DNA of 64,000 nt from Jeotgalicoccus halotolerans (GCF_003387165.1 NZ_QUMW01000013.1:1-64000); one strand, 5' to 3'; counted from the first letter of the stretch, positions 33,706-43,366 are shown. Translations and numbers: made by a program. The notes: generated by a model from the letters alone, not told the origin.

Positions 33706-34371
33706 TTATTCCTCCAGATATTTAGTCGTAGCGTCTGATAATGACAAATCACCATTGATGATTTGGAATTCGTGACCTTGTAATGCTTCCTCAGTTAATA
33801 CAGAAACAAGCACTTCTGCTACATCTTCTCTTGTAATAGACGGATTTTGTATATTTTCAAATTGCGCACTTATATTGAATTGTTGCGTTTCATGTTCGTT
33901 TGTTAAAGCGCCTGGATGCACAATGGTATATTTTAAATTTGCATGTCTTAAGTAGTCATCCGCATAATGCTTAGCAATGGTATATGGTTTCAAGTCGCCT
34001 GACGCATCAAACGCTTCTCGACGTGAGTCGTACGTTGATACCATAACAAAATGTTGACGACCGACGTGTTCACTTGCTTTAATTGCTTTCACTGCACCGT
34101 CTAAATCTACTATGATTGTTTGATCGTGACCTGTACTTCCACCAGAACCGACGGAAAAAAGGATTTGATCATACGGTTTAAATAATTCTATTAATTCATC
34201 AATAGATTGTTTTGCAACATCAATGTAAGTTGCATCAATACCATCTGCTTTTAAAACTTCAACTTGTTCTTCTTTTCTAACACCGGCAGTGAAGTCAACG
34301 TTTCGTGCTTTGAGTTTGCGTACGAGATGTTGACCAACGCCACCATGAGCGCCAATTATTAATGATTTCAT
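33706..34371 (-). CDS. NAD(P)H-binding atypical SDR (YhfK/CsbB-type epimerase-like fold)
   Basis: 221 residues. LIIGAHGGVGQHLVRKLKAR (4-23) is the GxxGxxG cofactor site of atypical SDRs; ILFSVGSGGSTGHDQTIIVD and FVMVSTYDSRRE follow, and YTIAKHYADDYLRHANLKYT holds a Y-x3-K pair. Similar to the YwnB/YhfK group of NAD(P)-binding proteins, with unknown substrates and often stress-induced. GAGGAG lies before the ATG. Second gene of the MerR-divergent operon. Confidence 0.85.
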   Translation of the reverse strand: MKSLIIGAHGGVGQHLVRKLKARNVDFTAGVRKEEQVEVLKADGIDATYIDVAKQSIDELIELFKPYDQILFSVGSGGSTGHDQTIIVDLDGAVKAIKASEHVGRQHFVMVSTYDSRREAFDASGDLKPYTIAKHYADDYLRHANLKYTIVHPGALTNEHETQQFNISAQFENIQNPSITREDVAEVLVSVLTEEALQGHEFQIINGDLSLSDATTKYLEE

Positions 34372-34392
34372 GTGTATCGCTCCTCTTTAAAA

Positions 34393-35076
34393 TTATTGAT
34401 TAGCTAAGATTTTTAAAACATGTTCAGCAACTGCATGTCCTGATTGAGGATTTTGACCAGTGACAATGCGACCATCTACGACTGCGAAATTACTCCAGTC
34501 ATCCTCTTTTCTAAAATGTGCACCGTTACTAATAAATTCGTCTTCTAATAAATATGGCATGTATTCAGTTGTACCATTTGCTTGTTCTTCACTATTTGTA
34601 AAACCAGTCACGTCTTTATGACGAACGAGGTAATCGCCATTTTCTTTAATGTCGAGTAGACCAGCCGCACCATGACATACAGAAGAGAGAACGCCTTGGT
34701 TATTGTAAATACTTAACGCAATGTCGTTAAGATCTTTGTTATTTCTTAAATCCCAAATCGCACCATGTCCACCTGCAAAGTAAATGGCTTGATAGTCGCT
34801 AGGATTAACCTCTTTTGGAGATAACGTTTGTCCAAATTGATTCATATAATCGTGATCCGTATAATATTTCCAGTCCTCAACACTCATCATTTCAGGGCTA
34901 AGACTGACAGGATCAATAGGTACATATCCACCGTTCGGACTTACGAAATCAACATCATAACCTGCATCATAGAAGTCTTTCGCAAAATGCGTAACCTCTG
35001 AGAACCACGCACCTGTAGGTCTGTCTAAATTATCGTATTTCGCAATGTTTGTTACAACAATTAAAGCTTTTTTCAT
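34393..35076 (-). CDS. DJ-1/PfpI superfamily protein (type 1 glutamine amidotransferase-like)
   Basis: 227 residues. KKALIVVTNIAKYDNLDRPT and GAWFSEVTHFAKDFYDAGYD (about 22-41), IYFAGGHGAIWDL (about 93) and the nucleophile elbow GVLSSVCHGAAGLL with the reactive Cys (about 119) place it with Hsp31-like DJ-1 proteins, which act on methylglyoxal, as glyoxalase III, or as deglycases. Strong GAGGAGG before the ATG; first gene of the operon, divergent from merR across 77 bp. With the downstream alkenal reductase it points to carbonyl or electrophile stress defence. Confidence 0.88.
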   Translation of the reverse strand: MKKALIVVTNIAKYDNLDRPTGAWFSEVTHFAKDFYDAGYDVDFVSPNGGYVPIDPVSLSPEMMSVEDWKYYTDHDYMNQFGQTLSPKEVNPSDYQAIYFAGGHGAIWDLRNNKDLNDIALSIYNNQGVLSSVCHGAAGLLDIKENGDYLVRHKDVTGFTNSEEQANGTTEYMPYLLEDEFISNGAHFRKEDDWSNFAVVDGRIVTGQNPQSGHAVAEHVLKILANQ

Positions 35077-35119
35077 TGTATTTCCTCCTCATTCATGTTT
35101 ATATAGAGTACAATATCAG

Positions 35120-35135
35120 TTAAACCTTGGTTTAA
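35120..35135. promoter_or_regulatory. Palindrome between merR and the DJ-1 operon (putative MerR operator)
   Basis: TTAAACCTTGGTTTAA is a perfect 7-2-7 inverted repeat in the 77-bp divergent intergenic region. MerR-family activators bind such dyads in elongated promoter spacers. Confidence 0.6.
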
Positions 35136-35153
35136 GAGAAAGGATATGCTTAC

Positions 35154-35501
35154 ATGAAACAATATTACATTGAATATATCTCTGATTATTGCAATATACC
35201 TAAAAGCAAACTGCGTTATTACGAGAAAAAGAGTATCTTGAAACACATCGACAGAGATAGCAATAACAAGCGCTTATACACAGACGACGATATCGAAATG
35301 ATTAAATTTATCCAGTGCCTAAGCAATTTGAATATGCCATTAAAAGAAATCCGAAAAAACACAGACATGCTTTATCAAAACCAAATAGATGTCCCAAGCG
35401 TGTTACGCGCACACCTAGAATTCTTGAATGAACAACGGAATTTGATTAGTAAACATATCGACTTAATTGAACAAGAATTACAAACTGCTATGACCGAGTG
35501 A
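35154..35501 (+). CDS. MerR-family regulator of the divergent carbonyl-stress operon
   Basis: 115 residues. It begins with the MerR winged helix: YIEYISDYCNIPKSKLRYYE (about 4-23), KKSILKHIDRDSNNKRLYTD and DDIEMIKFIQCLSNLNMPLKEIR, then a coiled-coil dimerisation helix (about 75-112). There is no C-terminal Cys cluster, so it is of the AdhR/TipAL-N type that senses aldehydes or electrophiles rather than metals. Divergent from the DJ-1 gene with a palindrome between them. Control of that operon is inferred from arrangement. Confidence 0.85.
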   Translation: MKQYYIEYISDYCNIPKSKLRYYEKKSILKHIDRDSNNKRLYTDDDIEMIKFIQCLSNLNMPLKEIRKNTDMLYQNQIDVPSVLRAHLEFLNEQRNLISKHIDLIEQELQTAMTE

Positions 35502-35601
35502 CGAAGGAAAATGGATGTGTGCATTAAAAGAACGATGAGAAGAATACGGAGGGATAGTGAATGAATAAGCATAAGGAAATTGTAGATTTTAAAGGTGGAG
35601 T

Positions 35602-35935
35602 GCGTAGATAAAGGGCGATAGGTGGATAGGCAAAGCTGGAATGAATTTTTCTTCATCTACATAAGTTTCAATAAGTTCAGCATAGCCTGTCTTTTTTGCT
35701 TTTTCTACTAATAATAAGTCGCCATTAACATTTCTAAAAATGTTGGGAATGACGTTTCCCTTTGTTGCATATAATCTAAATAACTGGATACGGTCTGAAT
35801 GCCAAATTTATAATATTTCTCTTGTGGGGCAATTTGTATCAATTCATTTGTACAATATCCTAACCAGTGATCATGATATTTCCAGTATTTTTTCTCTATA
35901 AACATTTCAAATAACATTTTGACAGTATTAAACAA
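35602..35935 (-). pseudogene. Fragment of an unrecognised protein, one frameshift
   Basis: The first frame (from 35935) contains KYWKYHDHWLGYCTNELIQI, then QTVSSYLDYMQQRETSFPTF and LEMLMATY. After a one-base shift it goes on as LVEKAKKTGYAELIETYVDE and EKFIPALPIHLSPF before a stop near 35603. The composition is like an alpha-helical toroid enzyme, but I cannot name the family. No proper start or full length is present. It lies between merR and the IS remnant. Confidence 0.45.
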
Positions 35936-36072
35936 TTATATTCTTAGCTATCTCACAAACATTTTTTTATATATAAAATTTTTGTTTTTCCCTATTAAAG
36001 TCTTCTGACAATGAAACTTTTAACAAATTAGGGAATATACTTAATAAAAACAGTCCTATTCGTACCGTAAAG

Positions 36073-36864
36073 GGTTCTGTTGCAAAGTTGAAAAATAAAT
36101 GTCTAATCTCAATTTTAAAATAATACTTTGTGTTAACTTGTTAGCATGATGCTAATTTCATGGCATGGCGAAAATCCGTAGATCTGAAGAGACCTGCGGT
36201 TCTTTTTATATAGACCGTAAATATATTCAATACCTTTTAAAGTATTCTTTGCCGTATTGATACTTTGATATCTTGTCTTTCTTACTTTAATATGACGGTG
36301 ATCTTGCTCAATGAGGTTATTCAGATATTTCGGTGTACAATGACAGTCTGGATTCAGTTTAAACGCTTTAATGACTTTAACCATTGCGACCTTCGTTGAA
36401 GGTGCCTGATCTGTAATCACCTTTTGAGGTTTACTAAACTGTTTAATGAGACGTTTGATAAACGCATATGCTGCATGATTATCTCGTTGCTTACGCAATC
36501 AAATATCGAATGTATGTCACTCTGCATCAATGGCACGATATAAATAGCTCCATTTTCCTTTTAGTTTGATGTATGTCTCATCAATACGCCACTTATAATA
36601 GGCTTTTTTATGCTTTTTCTTCCAAATCTGATACAAAATTGGGGCATATTCTTGAACCCAACGGTAGACCGTTGAATGATGAACGTTTACATCACGTTCC
36701 CTTAATAATTCAGATATATCACGATAACTCAAATGCATATCTTAGATAGTAGCCAACGGCTACAGTGATAACATCTTTACTGAATTGCTTATATCTGAAA
36801 TAGTTCATACAGAAGACTCCTTTTTAGTAAAATTTTACTATAAATTCAACTTTGCAACAGAACC
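36073..36864 (-). mobile_element. IS431/IS257-like element (IS6 family), inactive
   Basis: 792 bp bounded by GGTTCTGTTGCAAAGTT (36073-36089) and its inverted copy ending at 36864, the IS431 terminal repeats at the expected length of about 790 bp. The flanking octamers (CCGTAAAG left, CTATTTCA right) differ, so there is no target duplication; either recombination between two copies or later rearrangement has happened. The transposase is broken. Confidence 0.92.
36133..36808 (-). pseudogene. IS431-like transposase, frameshift and two nonsense codons
   Basis: Starts at 36808 with MNYFRYKQFSKDVITVAVGY. An extra T near 36736 shifts the frame at the position where intact copies read YYLRYALSYRD. 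The second part (VYRWVQEYAPILYQIWKKKH, WRIDETYIKLKGKWSYLYRA) ends at TGA after AIDAE, and another TGA replaces a Trp a few codons on. The last part (LRKQRDNHAAYAFIKRLIKQ to the C-terminus) is intact. The DDE residues are all still encoded, but in pieces. Confidence 0.9.
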
Positions 36865-36954
36865 CTATTTCACTTGTCATTGTTAATCACTTCTGATTTC
36901 CAAATAAATTAAAGGACTCTAATGTCTGATTAACTTTTTCAAGAAAAAACCTCA

Positions 36955-36972
36955 TCACTTATGATAACTCTC
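36955..36972 (-). mobile_element. Resident SCC attachment site at the rlmH 3' end
   Basis: GAGAGTTATCATAAGTGA on the minus strand, the last five codons (ESYHK) and the stop of rlmH. It corresponds to the attB/attR site used by staphylococcal cassette chromosomes. Three more copies occur at 31495, 26697 and 24297. Confidence 0.85.
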
Positions 36973-37434
36973 ATTCCTCAATATCTTATTCACCCTGAAC
37001 AGCTGCTCCAGCAGCATGACTTTCATCATTTGATGAGGGTAGGTGAGAGAGCCGAAACTGATCTCCTGATTACTGCGTTTTTTCACCGCATCTCCAATTC
37101 CGTTGCTCCCGCCGATTACAAACACCACATCGCTTTTCCCGATATTCATCCAGCGCTGATATTCCCGTGCCAATTTTTCACTCGTATATTCTTTACCATT
37201 AATCTCCAGCGTCACCACATGCTGCGTTTCTTTTATTTTCGATAAAATTCTCTCTGCTTCTTTATCTTTAATCTGCTCCAGATCTTTCTCGCCCGCATTA
37301 TTCGGTTCTTTCTCATCCGCTACTTCAACCAGTTCAATTTTTGCATATTTACTTATTCTTTTTTGATATTCTTTTACTGCATCCAGCCAGTATTTTTCTT
37401 TCAGTTTTCCCACTGTTATCATCGTCAGTTTCAT
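36955..37434 (-). CDS. rlmH: 23S rRNA pseudouridine-1915 N3-methyltransferase RlmH
   Basis: 159 residues from the ATG at 37434 (MKLTMITVGKLKEKYWLDAV); the open frame runs further upstream through DnaA-box DNA but without a start signal. The SPOUT domain is complete: VTLEINGKEYTSEKLAREYQ, FVIGGSNGIGDAV (about 102-114, SAM knot), then SFGSLTYPHQMMKVMLLEQL. It methylates pseudouridine 1915 of 23S rRNA in assembled 70S ribosomes. Its 3' end is the SCC integration site; insertion rebuilds the end of the gene. Confidence 0.97.
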   Translation of the reverse strand: MKLTMITVGKLKEKYWLDAVKEYQKRISKYAKIELVEVADEKEPNNAGEKDLEQIKDKEAERILSKIKETQHVVTLEINGKEYTSEKLAREYQRWMNIGKSDVVFVIGGSNGIGDAVKKRSNQEISFGSLTYPHQMMKVMLLEQLFRVNKILRNESYHK

Positions 37435-37480
37435 CTGTTTCACCTTCGCTTTTCCTGTCTTTTTTTCAATTATACATAAC

Positions 37481-37687
37481 TGTGGACAAATTCGTATATT
37501 TACTGCAATTTTATTAGTTATGCACGGGTTATCCACAGCCTGTTGATAACTTTTTAGCACTAAAACGCATGATTCCGCTCTTTTTTCGTACTAATTCCTG
37601 CATATTTTATGTATTTTCTCGTCTTCCACACACTTATCCACGCTTTCATCCCACTTATACACAAGTTCTCACCAAACCTGTGGATAA
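37481..37687. promoter_or_regulatory. DnaA-box cluster upstream of rlmH
   Basis: Within 207 bp there are two perfect TTATCCACA boxes (37529-37537 and, reversed, 37679-37687) and several one-mismatch boxes: TTATACACA (37655), TTATCCACG (37634), TTATGCACG (37518), TTGTCCACA reversed (37481) and TTATCAACA reversed (37541). This resembles the oriC-proximal DnaA-box clusters of B. subtilis, one of which lies at yydA, the rlmH orthologue. Likely role: titration of DnaA near the origin. Confidence 0.75.
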
Positions 37688-37708
37688 CTTGTTAACAGCC
37701 ATAAAAAT

Positions 37709-37745
37709 AGACCAAATTGCGCTGTTTTTCTCACAATTTGGTCTT
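37709..37745 (-). terminator. Terminator at the end of the wal operon
   Basis: AGACCAAATTG and CAATTTGGTCT arms around a CG-containing loop, with ATTTTTA after it on the minus strand; immediately downstream of walJ. Confidence 0.8.
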
Positions 37746-37749
37746 CTTT

Positions 37750-38538
37750 TTATACCTGATAAATTTCGGTCGGTACCGCCTTATCTGTATCGCATATCAT
37801 TATACCGTTGTGCGTATCGATGTCGTGCTGGTTCAGTATTTGTTCTACACTCATACGCGCCAGTTCTTTAATGTTATTATCCAGACTTAAATGTCCTAAA
37901 TAAATACGTTTTGTATTGCTCGTTATAACGTCCTTCATTGCATGCGCTGCATCTTCATTTGATACGTGGCCGACGTCTGATAAAATACGCTGCTTTGTAT
38001 TCCACGGATATCTTCCCATCCGGAGCATATCCACATCATGGTTGGATTCAAAAAGGAAGACGTCACTTTCTTTAATGATGCCTTTCATCGTATCTGATAC
38101 GTATCCTGTGTCCGTAATCAGCGAAATTTTCTTGTTGCCTTTGGAAAATGTATAAAATTGCGGGTCAATCGCATCGTGCGACACGTTAAATGATTGAACA
38201 TTTAAGCCGAGGATTTCTTTTTCTTCAAGCGCGTTGAAGTGAAATTTCTGGTCTGAATTAATAATGATATCTTTACGCTCAATAGCATCCCATGTCTTTT
38301 CATTAGCATAAATAGGTATATCGTATTTTTTCGCAATCACTTTCAAGCCTTTAATATGGTCTACATGTTCATGTGTAATGAAAATCGCATTTATATCATG
38401 GAGTGATTTACCTATTTGATTGAGCGTTTCATCAGTTTTTTTACATGACAGCCCGACGTCTACAAGTACACTTCCTTCTTCTGTTTCAATGAATGTACTG
38501 TTGCCTGTTGAGCCGCTTGCTAAGACGCTCATCTTCAT
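37750..38538 (-). CDS. walJ: WalJ (YycJ) metallo-beta-lactamase-fold nuclease
   Basis: 262 residues from the ATG at 38538; a GTG at 38547 overlaps the walI stop. MBL fold: [20 protein letters not shown] (about 4-23), [14 protein letters not shown], the metal motif [15 protein letters not shown] (HxHxDH, about 55-69), ITDTGYVSD and GHLSLDNN. A 5'-3' exonuclease-like protein linked to mismatch repair in Bacillus, conserved as the last gene of the WalRK operon. Confidence 0.93.
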   Translation of the reverse strand: MKMSVLASGSTGNSTFIETEEGSVLVDVGLSCKKTDETLNQIGKSLHDINAIFITHEHVDHIKGLKVIAKKYDIPIYANEKTWDAIERKDIIINSDQKFHFNALEEKEILGLNVQSFNVSHDAIDPQFYTFSKGNKKISLITDTGYVSDTMKGIIKESDVFLFESNHDVDMLRMGRYPWNTKQRILSDVGHVSNEDAAHAMKDVITSNTKRIYLGHLSLDNNIKELARMSVEQILNQHDIDTHNGIMICDTDKAVPTEIYQV

Positions 38539-38543
38539 TCCGT

Positions 38544-39281
38544 TCACTCTCTTTCAATAATATCTTCTGTCTGACTCAGCGCATCGATGTACAGTATACG
38601 TTCAATGCCTTCATCAGTAATTTCAAACTGCCATTTCGGGCGCATCATAATCTGGTCATCTTCTTCCAGTATGATGTAGTAGCCGAGGACCGCACTTTCT
38701 ATGACTGCATTATCAGTAATATTTTCCTGTATATACAGTTCCTCAACAATCACTTTCGGATGACGCACATTCTGTTCCACAGCATAATCGCTTTCTTCGA
38801 TGTTCTCTACATAGCCCTGAGTCATACTTCCTGATTCTTCGCTGAAGTACAGTCTTGCTGCTTCGTGGCTGAAGATTGGATAACCATCGTAATGCTGGTT
38901 AAATGTTATCGTATCCGGCGTGCTCATTACTTTATCATAATGGTATTCCTCGCCTCTGTAAATCGAATTGTCTTTGTAAGTCTTCAAACCTTCCGGAGCA
39001 AAAGTTACCTTGTCGTCGAGCGGCAGGGTCAGCACCGTATCGTTTTCCGACATATCTTCTTCGTGGTCAAGTTCTGCCGGATCACCGATAATAATCTGCA
39101 TCTGGACGTTTTCAAATCCATCCAGTGCACTGGTGTCGATATTCGTTTCCGACAGGACATTCGTCGTATCTGCCAGTTCTCTGACTTCTTCATTCGATTC
39201 GTTGTACAAAATATAAATAAGGACTAAATTCATCAGCAGGAAGGCAGCTATAAAAAGGGATTTTGTTAATTTCCAATCCAT
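38544..39281 (-). CDS. walI: WalI (YycI) regulatory membrane protein
   Basis: 245 residues. One N-terminal membrane helix (about 8-27, [20 protein letters not shown]) and an extracellular beta-rich YycI domain. It associates with WalH and WalK in the membrane; in B. subtilis it dampens WalK, in S. aureus it activates. The start overlaps the walH stop, and the stop overlaps an upstream alternative walJ start. Confidence 0.92.
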   Translation of the reverse strand: MDWKLTKSLFIAAFLLMNLVLIYILYNESNEEVRELADTTNVLSETNIDTSALDGFENVQMQIIIGDPAELDHEEDMSENDTVLTLPLDDKVTFAPEGLKTYKDNSIYRGEEYHYDKVMSTPDTITFNQHYDGYPIFSHEAARLYFSEESGSMTQGYVENIEESDYAVEQNVRHPKVIVEELYIQENITDNAVIESAVLGYYIILEEDDQIMMRPKWQFEITDEGIERILYIDALSQTEDIIERE

Positions 39282-40606
39282 CAGGACAGCCCTCCCTCAT
39301 TGAATTTCATCCACGCACCGTCATATTTAACATACCATTGCGGCGTATAATCGATAAACTCCAGATCCGTTTCCTCATCAGCATAAGTCATATCATAACC
39401 AAGAACGATTTTAGATACTTTCTGCAGATCAAAATTGCCATGCAGCGCAATCTGGTAGCGGACATTTTCAATATCTAAGAGTTCCACTTCTTCTTCATCC
39501 GATACTTTTGCATTGGTCTGTATCAGCGGCCGCGTATATTCATAGACTGAATTCGCGCCGTATTTTACAGTAATCGCAGTGCTCAGTCCTTCGCTGAAGA
39601 CGACACGTCCGTTTAGGGTCGAACGGAAGGTCGCTGCATTTTCGCTCGCTGTATAATCAAAAAGCACATTGTTCTGAGACAGCCCGTTATGCGAGTTTAA
39701 GAAGTAGTATATATCCTGAATTGTCCGGTGGTTATTGCCGCTCGAAGCAGTCGATTCATTAAGATTTGTATAAGTGTACTCATACGTTTCTGTATTATAT
39801 GTAGCAATATGATTTTCATCTTCATAAATTGCTACATCTCCTTGCGACGGGCTTTCCATCGGAGAATCTAAAAATAATATACGGTTCATAACATCAGTAT
39901 TAACCTGGGTTATCATAAATCGTTCAGTATTAATTTCACCTGGTGAAGACGGCCCGTAAATTGCTGTCTTGTTATTCGATGTCTGCTGGTTGGTAATAAT
40001 CGGTGTATAAGCTTCGAAAGTATCGCTGTATGATTCAACATGTCCTTTTAAAAAGTCAGCAGCAATATCGGTTTCAACGACTGCAACTCTCGAACGGTTT
40101 TCATCAATCAGGTTAAAGACAACGTTAGCTTCTTTCATATCAACCACGATGCGGTCAAAAGAAAAATCGGGCAGAGTGGAGTCGTGCGACAGGCCGAGTG
40201 TCTGAAACAGGGATTTTGAGGGCACATCTGAGAAATAATCGATGATTAGAAACTCTTCCTCATTATTTTCTTCTCCTCTGACATTCAGACGGTTGAGACT
40301 GTTATACACATTCATGCTCGTAATATTCGAACCTTCCAGGTTCTTCCGGAGGCCGATTAAAGTCCTCGGATCCGTCGTGCCGCGCGTATTGTTTTCACCT
40401 TGTATCCAGACCAGCTGATACGTACTCATAACCTGTTCAAAAGATACGCTCTCACCCTGGCCGATATTCGTCGTTCCTTCAATTGTTGTGTCAATTTGAG
40501 AAAACTCCGGTTCGTAACTCCAGACGAGATAGGTCAGTACTGCACTCGAAGCAACGATGACGATTAACAGGATGGATTTCAGCCATTCTTTATACATCCC
40601 ACTCAT
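39281..40606 (-). CDS. walH: WalH (YycH) regulatory membrane protein
   Basis: 441 residues, one N-terminal membrane helix (about 10-30, [20 protein letters not shown]) and a large extracytoplasmic YycH domain. It overlaps walK by 17 bp, so translation is coupled. Partner of WalI in tuning the essential WalK kinase that controls peptidoglycan hydrolases. Confidence 0.92.
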   Translation of the reverse strand: MSGMYKEWLKSILLIVIVASSAVLTYLVWSYEPEFSQIDTTIEGTTNIGQGESVSFEQVMSTYQLVWIQGENNTRGTTDPRTLIGLRKNLEGSNITSMNVYNSLNRLNVRGEENNEEEFLIIDYFSDVPSKSLFQTLGLSHDSTLPDFSFDRIVVDMKEANVVFNLIDENRSRVAVVETDIAADFLKGHVESYSDTFEAYTPIITNQQTSNNKTAIYGPSSPGEINTERFMITQVNTDVMNRILFLDSPMESPSQGDVAIYEDENHIATYNTETYEYTYTNLNESTASSGNNHRTIQDIYYFLNSHNGLSQNNVLFDYTASENAATFRSTLNGRVVFSEGLSTAITVKYGANSVYEYTRPLIQTNAKVSDEEEVELLDIENVRYQIALHGNFDLQKVSKIVLGYDMTYADEETDLEFIDYTPQWYVKYDGAWMKFNEGGLS

Positions 40607-42440
40607 CCTCCTCTATCACTTCACAAGGCAAGTTGATAAAGATTGTTGTCCCTTCATTTTCTACGCTGTTTGCCCATATTTTACCGTTATGTGCTTCGAC
40701 AATCTCTTTCGAAATTGCAAGCCCGAGACCTGTGCCGCCCATTTTACGCGCACGGCCTTTATCCACTCGGTAAAAACGGTCAAAAATCCGCTCTACTTTA
40801 TTATTCGGTATGCCAAGTCCGTAGTCTTTTATACGTATCGTCATCCGGTTATATAAAGTATTCTGCTTCAGGTGAATATCGACGCGTTTCGGTTCGCCAT
40901 GCTGATATTTAATCGCATTGGACAGAACATTATCCAGCACCTGTCCCATTTTATCCACTGAGATATCAGTGAAGAGGGGAGCATCCGGAATATGGCGGGT
41001 GAACACAACATCCTCTTTGTGAGTCATCTCAAAACGGTCGATTACACGGTTAATAAAGAGTTTAAAATCAACCACTTCTTTTTGAATTTCTTCTGCATCG
41101 TTATCCATACGCGATAATTGCAGCAGGTCTTCGACAAGACGTCCCATCCGGTCGGTCTCAGCACGTGTTACGCTCAGGAATTTAGGTGCGATTTCTTCAT
41201 CCTGCCATGCACCTTCCTGGAGTGCTTCAATATAACTCCTCATGGAAGTCAAAGGTGTGCGCAGTTCGTGCGACACGTTGGCAACGAATTCCCGGCGTTC
41301 AGCATCGATGCGTTCCTGTTCTGTAACGTCATGCAGTACAGCGATATAACCGTTGATAAATCCGGTGTCTGTAACGATTGTAGAGAAGTTAACGCGTAAC
41401 GTCGTTGCTTCATCTGCAGTATCGATAAAGATTAAATGACTGTCGTTTGCTTCCTGGATAATGTCTTCCAGATTCAATTCTTCACCGAGACGCAGCAGCT
41501 CCAGCATATTTTTGCCGTGCAGCTCGTCCGAATCCATACTTAAATTAAGCATGCCGACTGCCATTTCATTAACGATACGGATGCGTCCTTTTCTGTCCGT
41601 GGCGATAATACCATCCGACATATGGGTAATTACCGAGTCGAGACGTTTTTTTTCACTTTCGGTGTTCGCCTGGGCTTCCTGCACTCTTTTTGACAGAATG
41701 TTAAAACTGCCGGCCAGCTGGCCTATTTCATCATCACTGTAAATCTGAACGCGTGATGTATAGTCACCTTCAGACATCAGGAGCGCCTGGTTTCTCATAT
41801 CTGTAATCGGCTTCGTAATCGTCCGCGCGACAAAGATACCGAGAATACTCGTAATCACCAAAGAGAATAGGGTGGCGATAATAAATGTATTGTTAATCGC
41901 TTCAAGCTGCATATATATGCTTTCAACATTTGACTCAACGTAAATAACACCGGCCACTTCATCATTGACGGCGACCGGCTGATTTAAAATCCATACGCGC
42001 TGATTGTCTTTATCGACGTTGACGAAAATTTCATCATTTGCGATGCCGGACTCGAGAGCATCCTGCGACATCGGTTCATTGATGCGGGAGCCGACGAGCG
42101 ACTCGTTTGATATTCTGCTCGTCCCGACGAGAATATTATCTGTATTTATATAGCGGATTTCTTCTATTTCAGGACGGTTGCCGTAATCAGCCAGCAGGCT
42201 TTGAATTTCTGCCCGCATCTGCTCACGGTCATCTCCCGTTTCCTCGAAAATCTCTTTAATACGTGTATCAATCAGAGTGACCTGCGAATCGATATTATTT
42301 TTAAAGTTCCCCGTTAAATCACGCTCCAGACTATTGGTAAAATACAAGCCGATAATCTGCATTCCGATAATAATCAGAAGCATGTATATCATTACCAGTT
42401 TAAACTGGAGCGACTGCAGGTTTTTTAAAAACTGCTTCAT
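40590..42440 (-). CDS. walK: Sensor histidine kinase WalK
   Basis: 616 residues. TM1 at about 14-34, an extracytoplasmic PDC/Cache-type domain (35-182), TM2 (about 183-203), HAMP (204-256), PAS (about 265-370), HisKA with the phosphorylated His in [20 protein letters not shown] (about 385) and HATPase_c with [18 protein letters not shown] and [10 protein letters not shown]. All motifs are intact. It monitors cell-wall synthesis and phosphorylates WalR; essential in staphylococci. Confidence 0.97.
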   Translation of the reverse strand: MKQFLKNLQSLQFKLVMIYMLLIIIGMQIIGLYFTNSLERDLTGNFKNNIDSQVTLIDTRIKEIFEETGDDREQMRAEIQSLLADYGNRPEIEEIRYINTDNILVGTSRISNESLVGSRINEPMSQDALESGIANDEIFVNVDKDNQRVWILNQPVAVNDEVAGVIYVESNVESIYMQLEAINNTFIIATLFSLVITSILGIFVARTITKPITDMRNQALLMSEGDYTSRVQIYSDDEIGQLAGSFNILSKRVQEAQANTESEKKRLDSVITHMSDGIIATDRKGRIRIVNEMAVGMLNLSMDSDELHGKNMLELLRLGEELNLEDIIQEANDSHLIFIDTADEATTLRVNFSTIVTDTGFINGYIAVLHDVTEQERIDAERREFVANVSHELRTPLTSMRSYIEALQEGAWQDEEIAPKFLSVTRAETDRMGRLVEDLLQLSRMDNDAEEIQKEVVDFKLFINRVIDRFEMTHKEDVVFTRHIPDAPLFTDISVDKMGQVLDNVLSNAIKYQHGEPKRVDIHLKQNTLYNRMTIRIKDYGLGIPNNKVERIFDRFYRVDKGRARKMGGTGLGLAISKEIVEAHNGKIWANSVENEGTTIFINLPCEVIEEDEWDV

Positions 42441-43142
42441 CTAGTCATCACCTTTAATATAATACCCGACGCCGCGGCGTGTCATGATGTATTCCGGATG
42501 ACTTGGATCGTCTTCGATTTTTTCTCTTAAACGGCGCACCGTAACATCCACCGTCCGCACATCGCCAAAGTAATCATAGCCCCATACTGTTTCAAGCAGG
42601 TGTTCGCGTGTCATGACCTGGGATTTAAATTTTGCCAGATATAAAAACAGCTCAAATTCGCGATGGGTCAAATCGATATCTTTACCGAATTTCTTAATCG
42701 CATAAGAGTCGGGGATAACAGTAATATCCCGAATATATATATTTTTATCTTCCGGTTCGTCTTCTTTCGTACTTACCGTATTATTGCGTCGTAAATTCAC
42801 TTTCACACGGGCGATTAACTCACGCGTGGAGAAAGGTTTTGTCACATAATCATCCGCACCGAGCTCAAGTCCCAGCACTTTATCTATTTCGGAATCTTTG
42901 GCGGTAAGCATAATAATCGGCATATCGTGTTTTTTACGAACTTCGCGGCACACTTCCATGCCGTCTATACCAGGCAGCATAATATCAAGAAGAACAAGAT
43001 CCGGCACTATATCCAAGATCAGTTCCAAGGCATCATTGCCGTCATAGGCGCAGTGAACTTCGTATCCTTCTTTTTGCAGATTAAATTCGAGTATATCTGC
43101 AATTGGTTTTTCATCATCAACAACAACTATTTTCTTGGCCAT
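42441..43142 (-). CDS. walR: Response regulator WalR
   Basis: 233 residues, OmpR/PhoB family. Receiver with acidic pocket D9-D10, phospho-acceptor D53 in [10 protein letters not shown], and K102-equivalent YVTKPFS; winged-helix effector domain from about 130 ([32 protein letters not shown]). It activates autolysin and wall-metabolism genes. First gene of walRKHIJ; the walK start follows directly. Confidence 0.97.
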   Translation of the reverse strand: MAKKIVVVDDEKPIADILEFNLQKEGYEVHCAYDGNDALELILDIVPDLVLLDIMLPGIDGMEVCREVRKKHDMPIIMLTAKDSEIDKVLGLELGADDYVTKPFSTRELIARVKVNLRRNNTVSTKEDEPEDKNIYIRDITVIPDSYAIKKFGKDIDLTHREFELFLYLAKFKSQVMTREHLLETVWGYDYFGDVRTVDVTVRRLREKIEDDPSHPEYIMTRRGVGYYIKGDD

Positions 43143-43223
43143 TTAGATGTCCCTCATTTCACGTGTACATATTTTGTACATAAACTTATCCATCTTTAAA
43201 TGTATCACTTTTCAGACAAATAA

Positions 43224-43256
43224 AAAAGTCTGCCAGCATAAATGCTGGAGACTTTA
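43224..43256 (-). terminator. Terminator of the tRNA-Glu/tRNA-Asp operon
   Basis: AAGTCTGCCAGCA and TGCTGGAGACTT arms with a short loop, with TTTTTTA on the minus strand, 5 bp past tRNA-Asp. Confidence 0.85.
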
Positions 43257-43260
43257 TTGA

Positions 43261-43333
43261 CGGTCCCGACGGGAATCGAACCCGCGATCTCCTGCGTGAC
43301 AGGCAGGCATGTTAACCGCTACACCACGGGACC
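43261..43333 (-). tRNA. tRNA-Asp (GTC)
   Basis: The minus strand starts GGTCCCGTGGTGTAGCGG, has anticodon loop CTGTCAC with GTC, T-arm GCGGGTTCGATTCCCGT and acceptor end CGGGACC plus discriminator G. All four stems pair. CCA is not encoded. Confidence 0.96.
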
Positions 43334-43366
43334 AGTTTATATACAGTTTTATAATCAGAAGAAAAG

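Noticed and set aside
24297-36972. Full SCCmec or another ccr-bearing cassette
   Set aside because: No ccrA, ccrB, ccrC, mecA or mecR frame is present in any of the six frames; only att copies, cargo and remnants are seen.
37435-37560. Upstream extension of rlmH by 42 codons
   Set aside because: The extension is DnaA-box DNA, has no ribosome site, and RlmH proteins start at MKLT.
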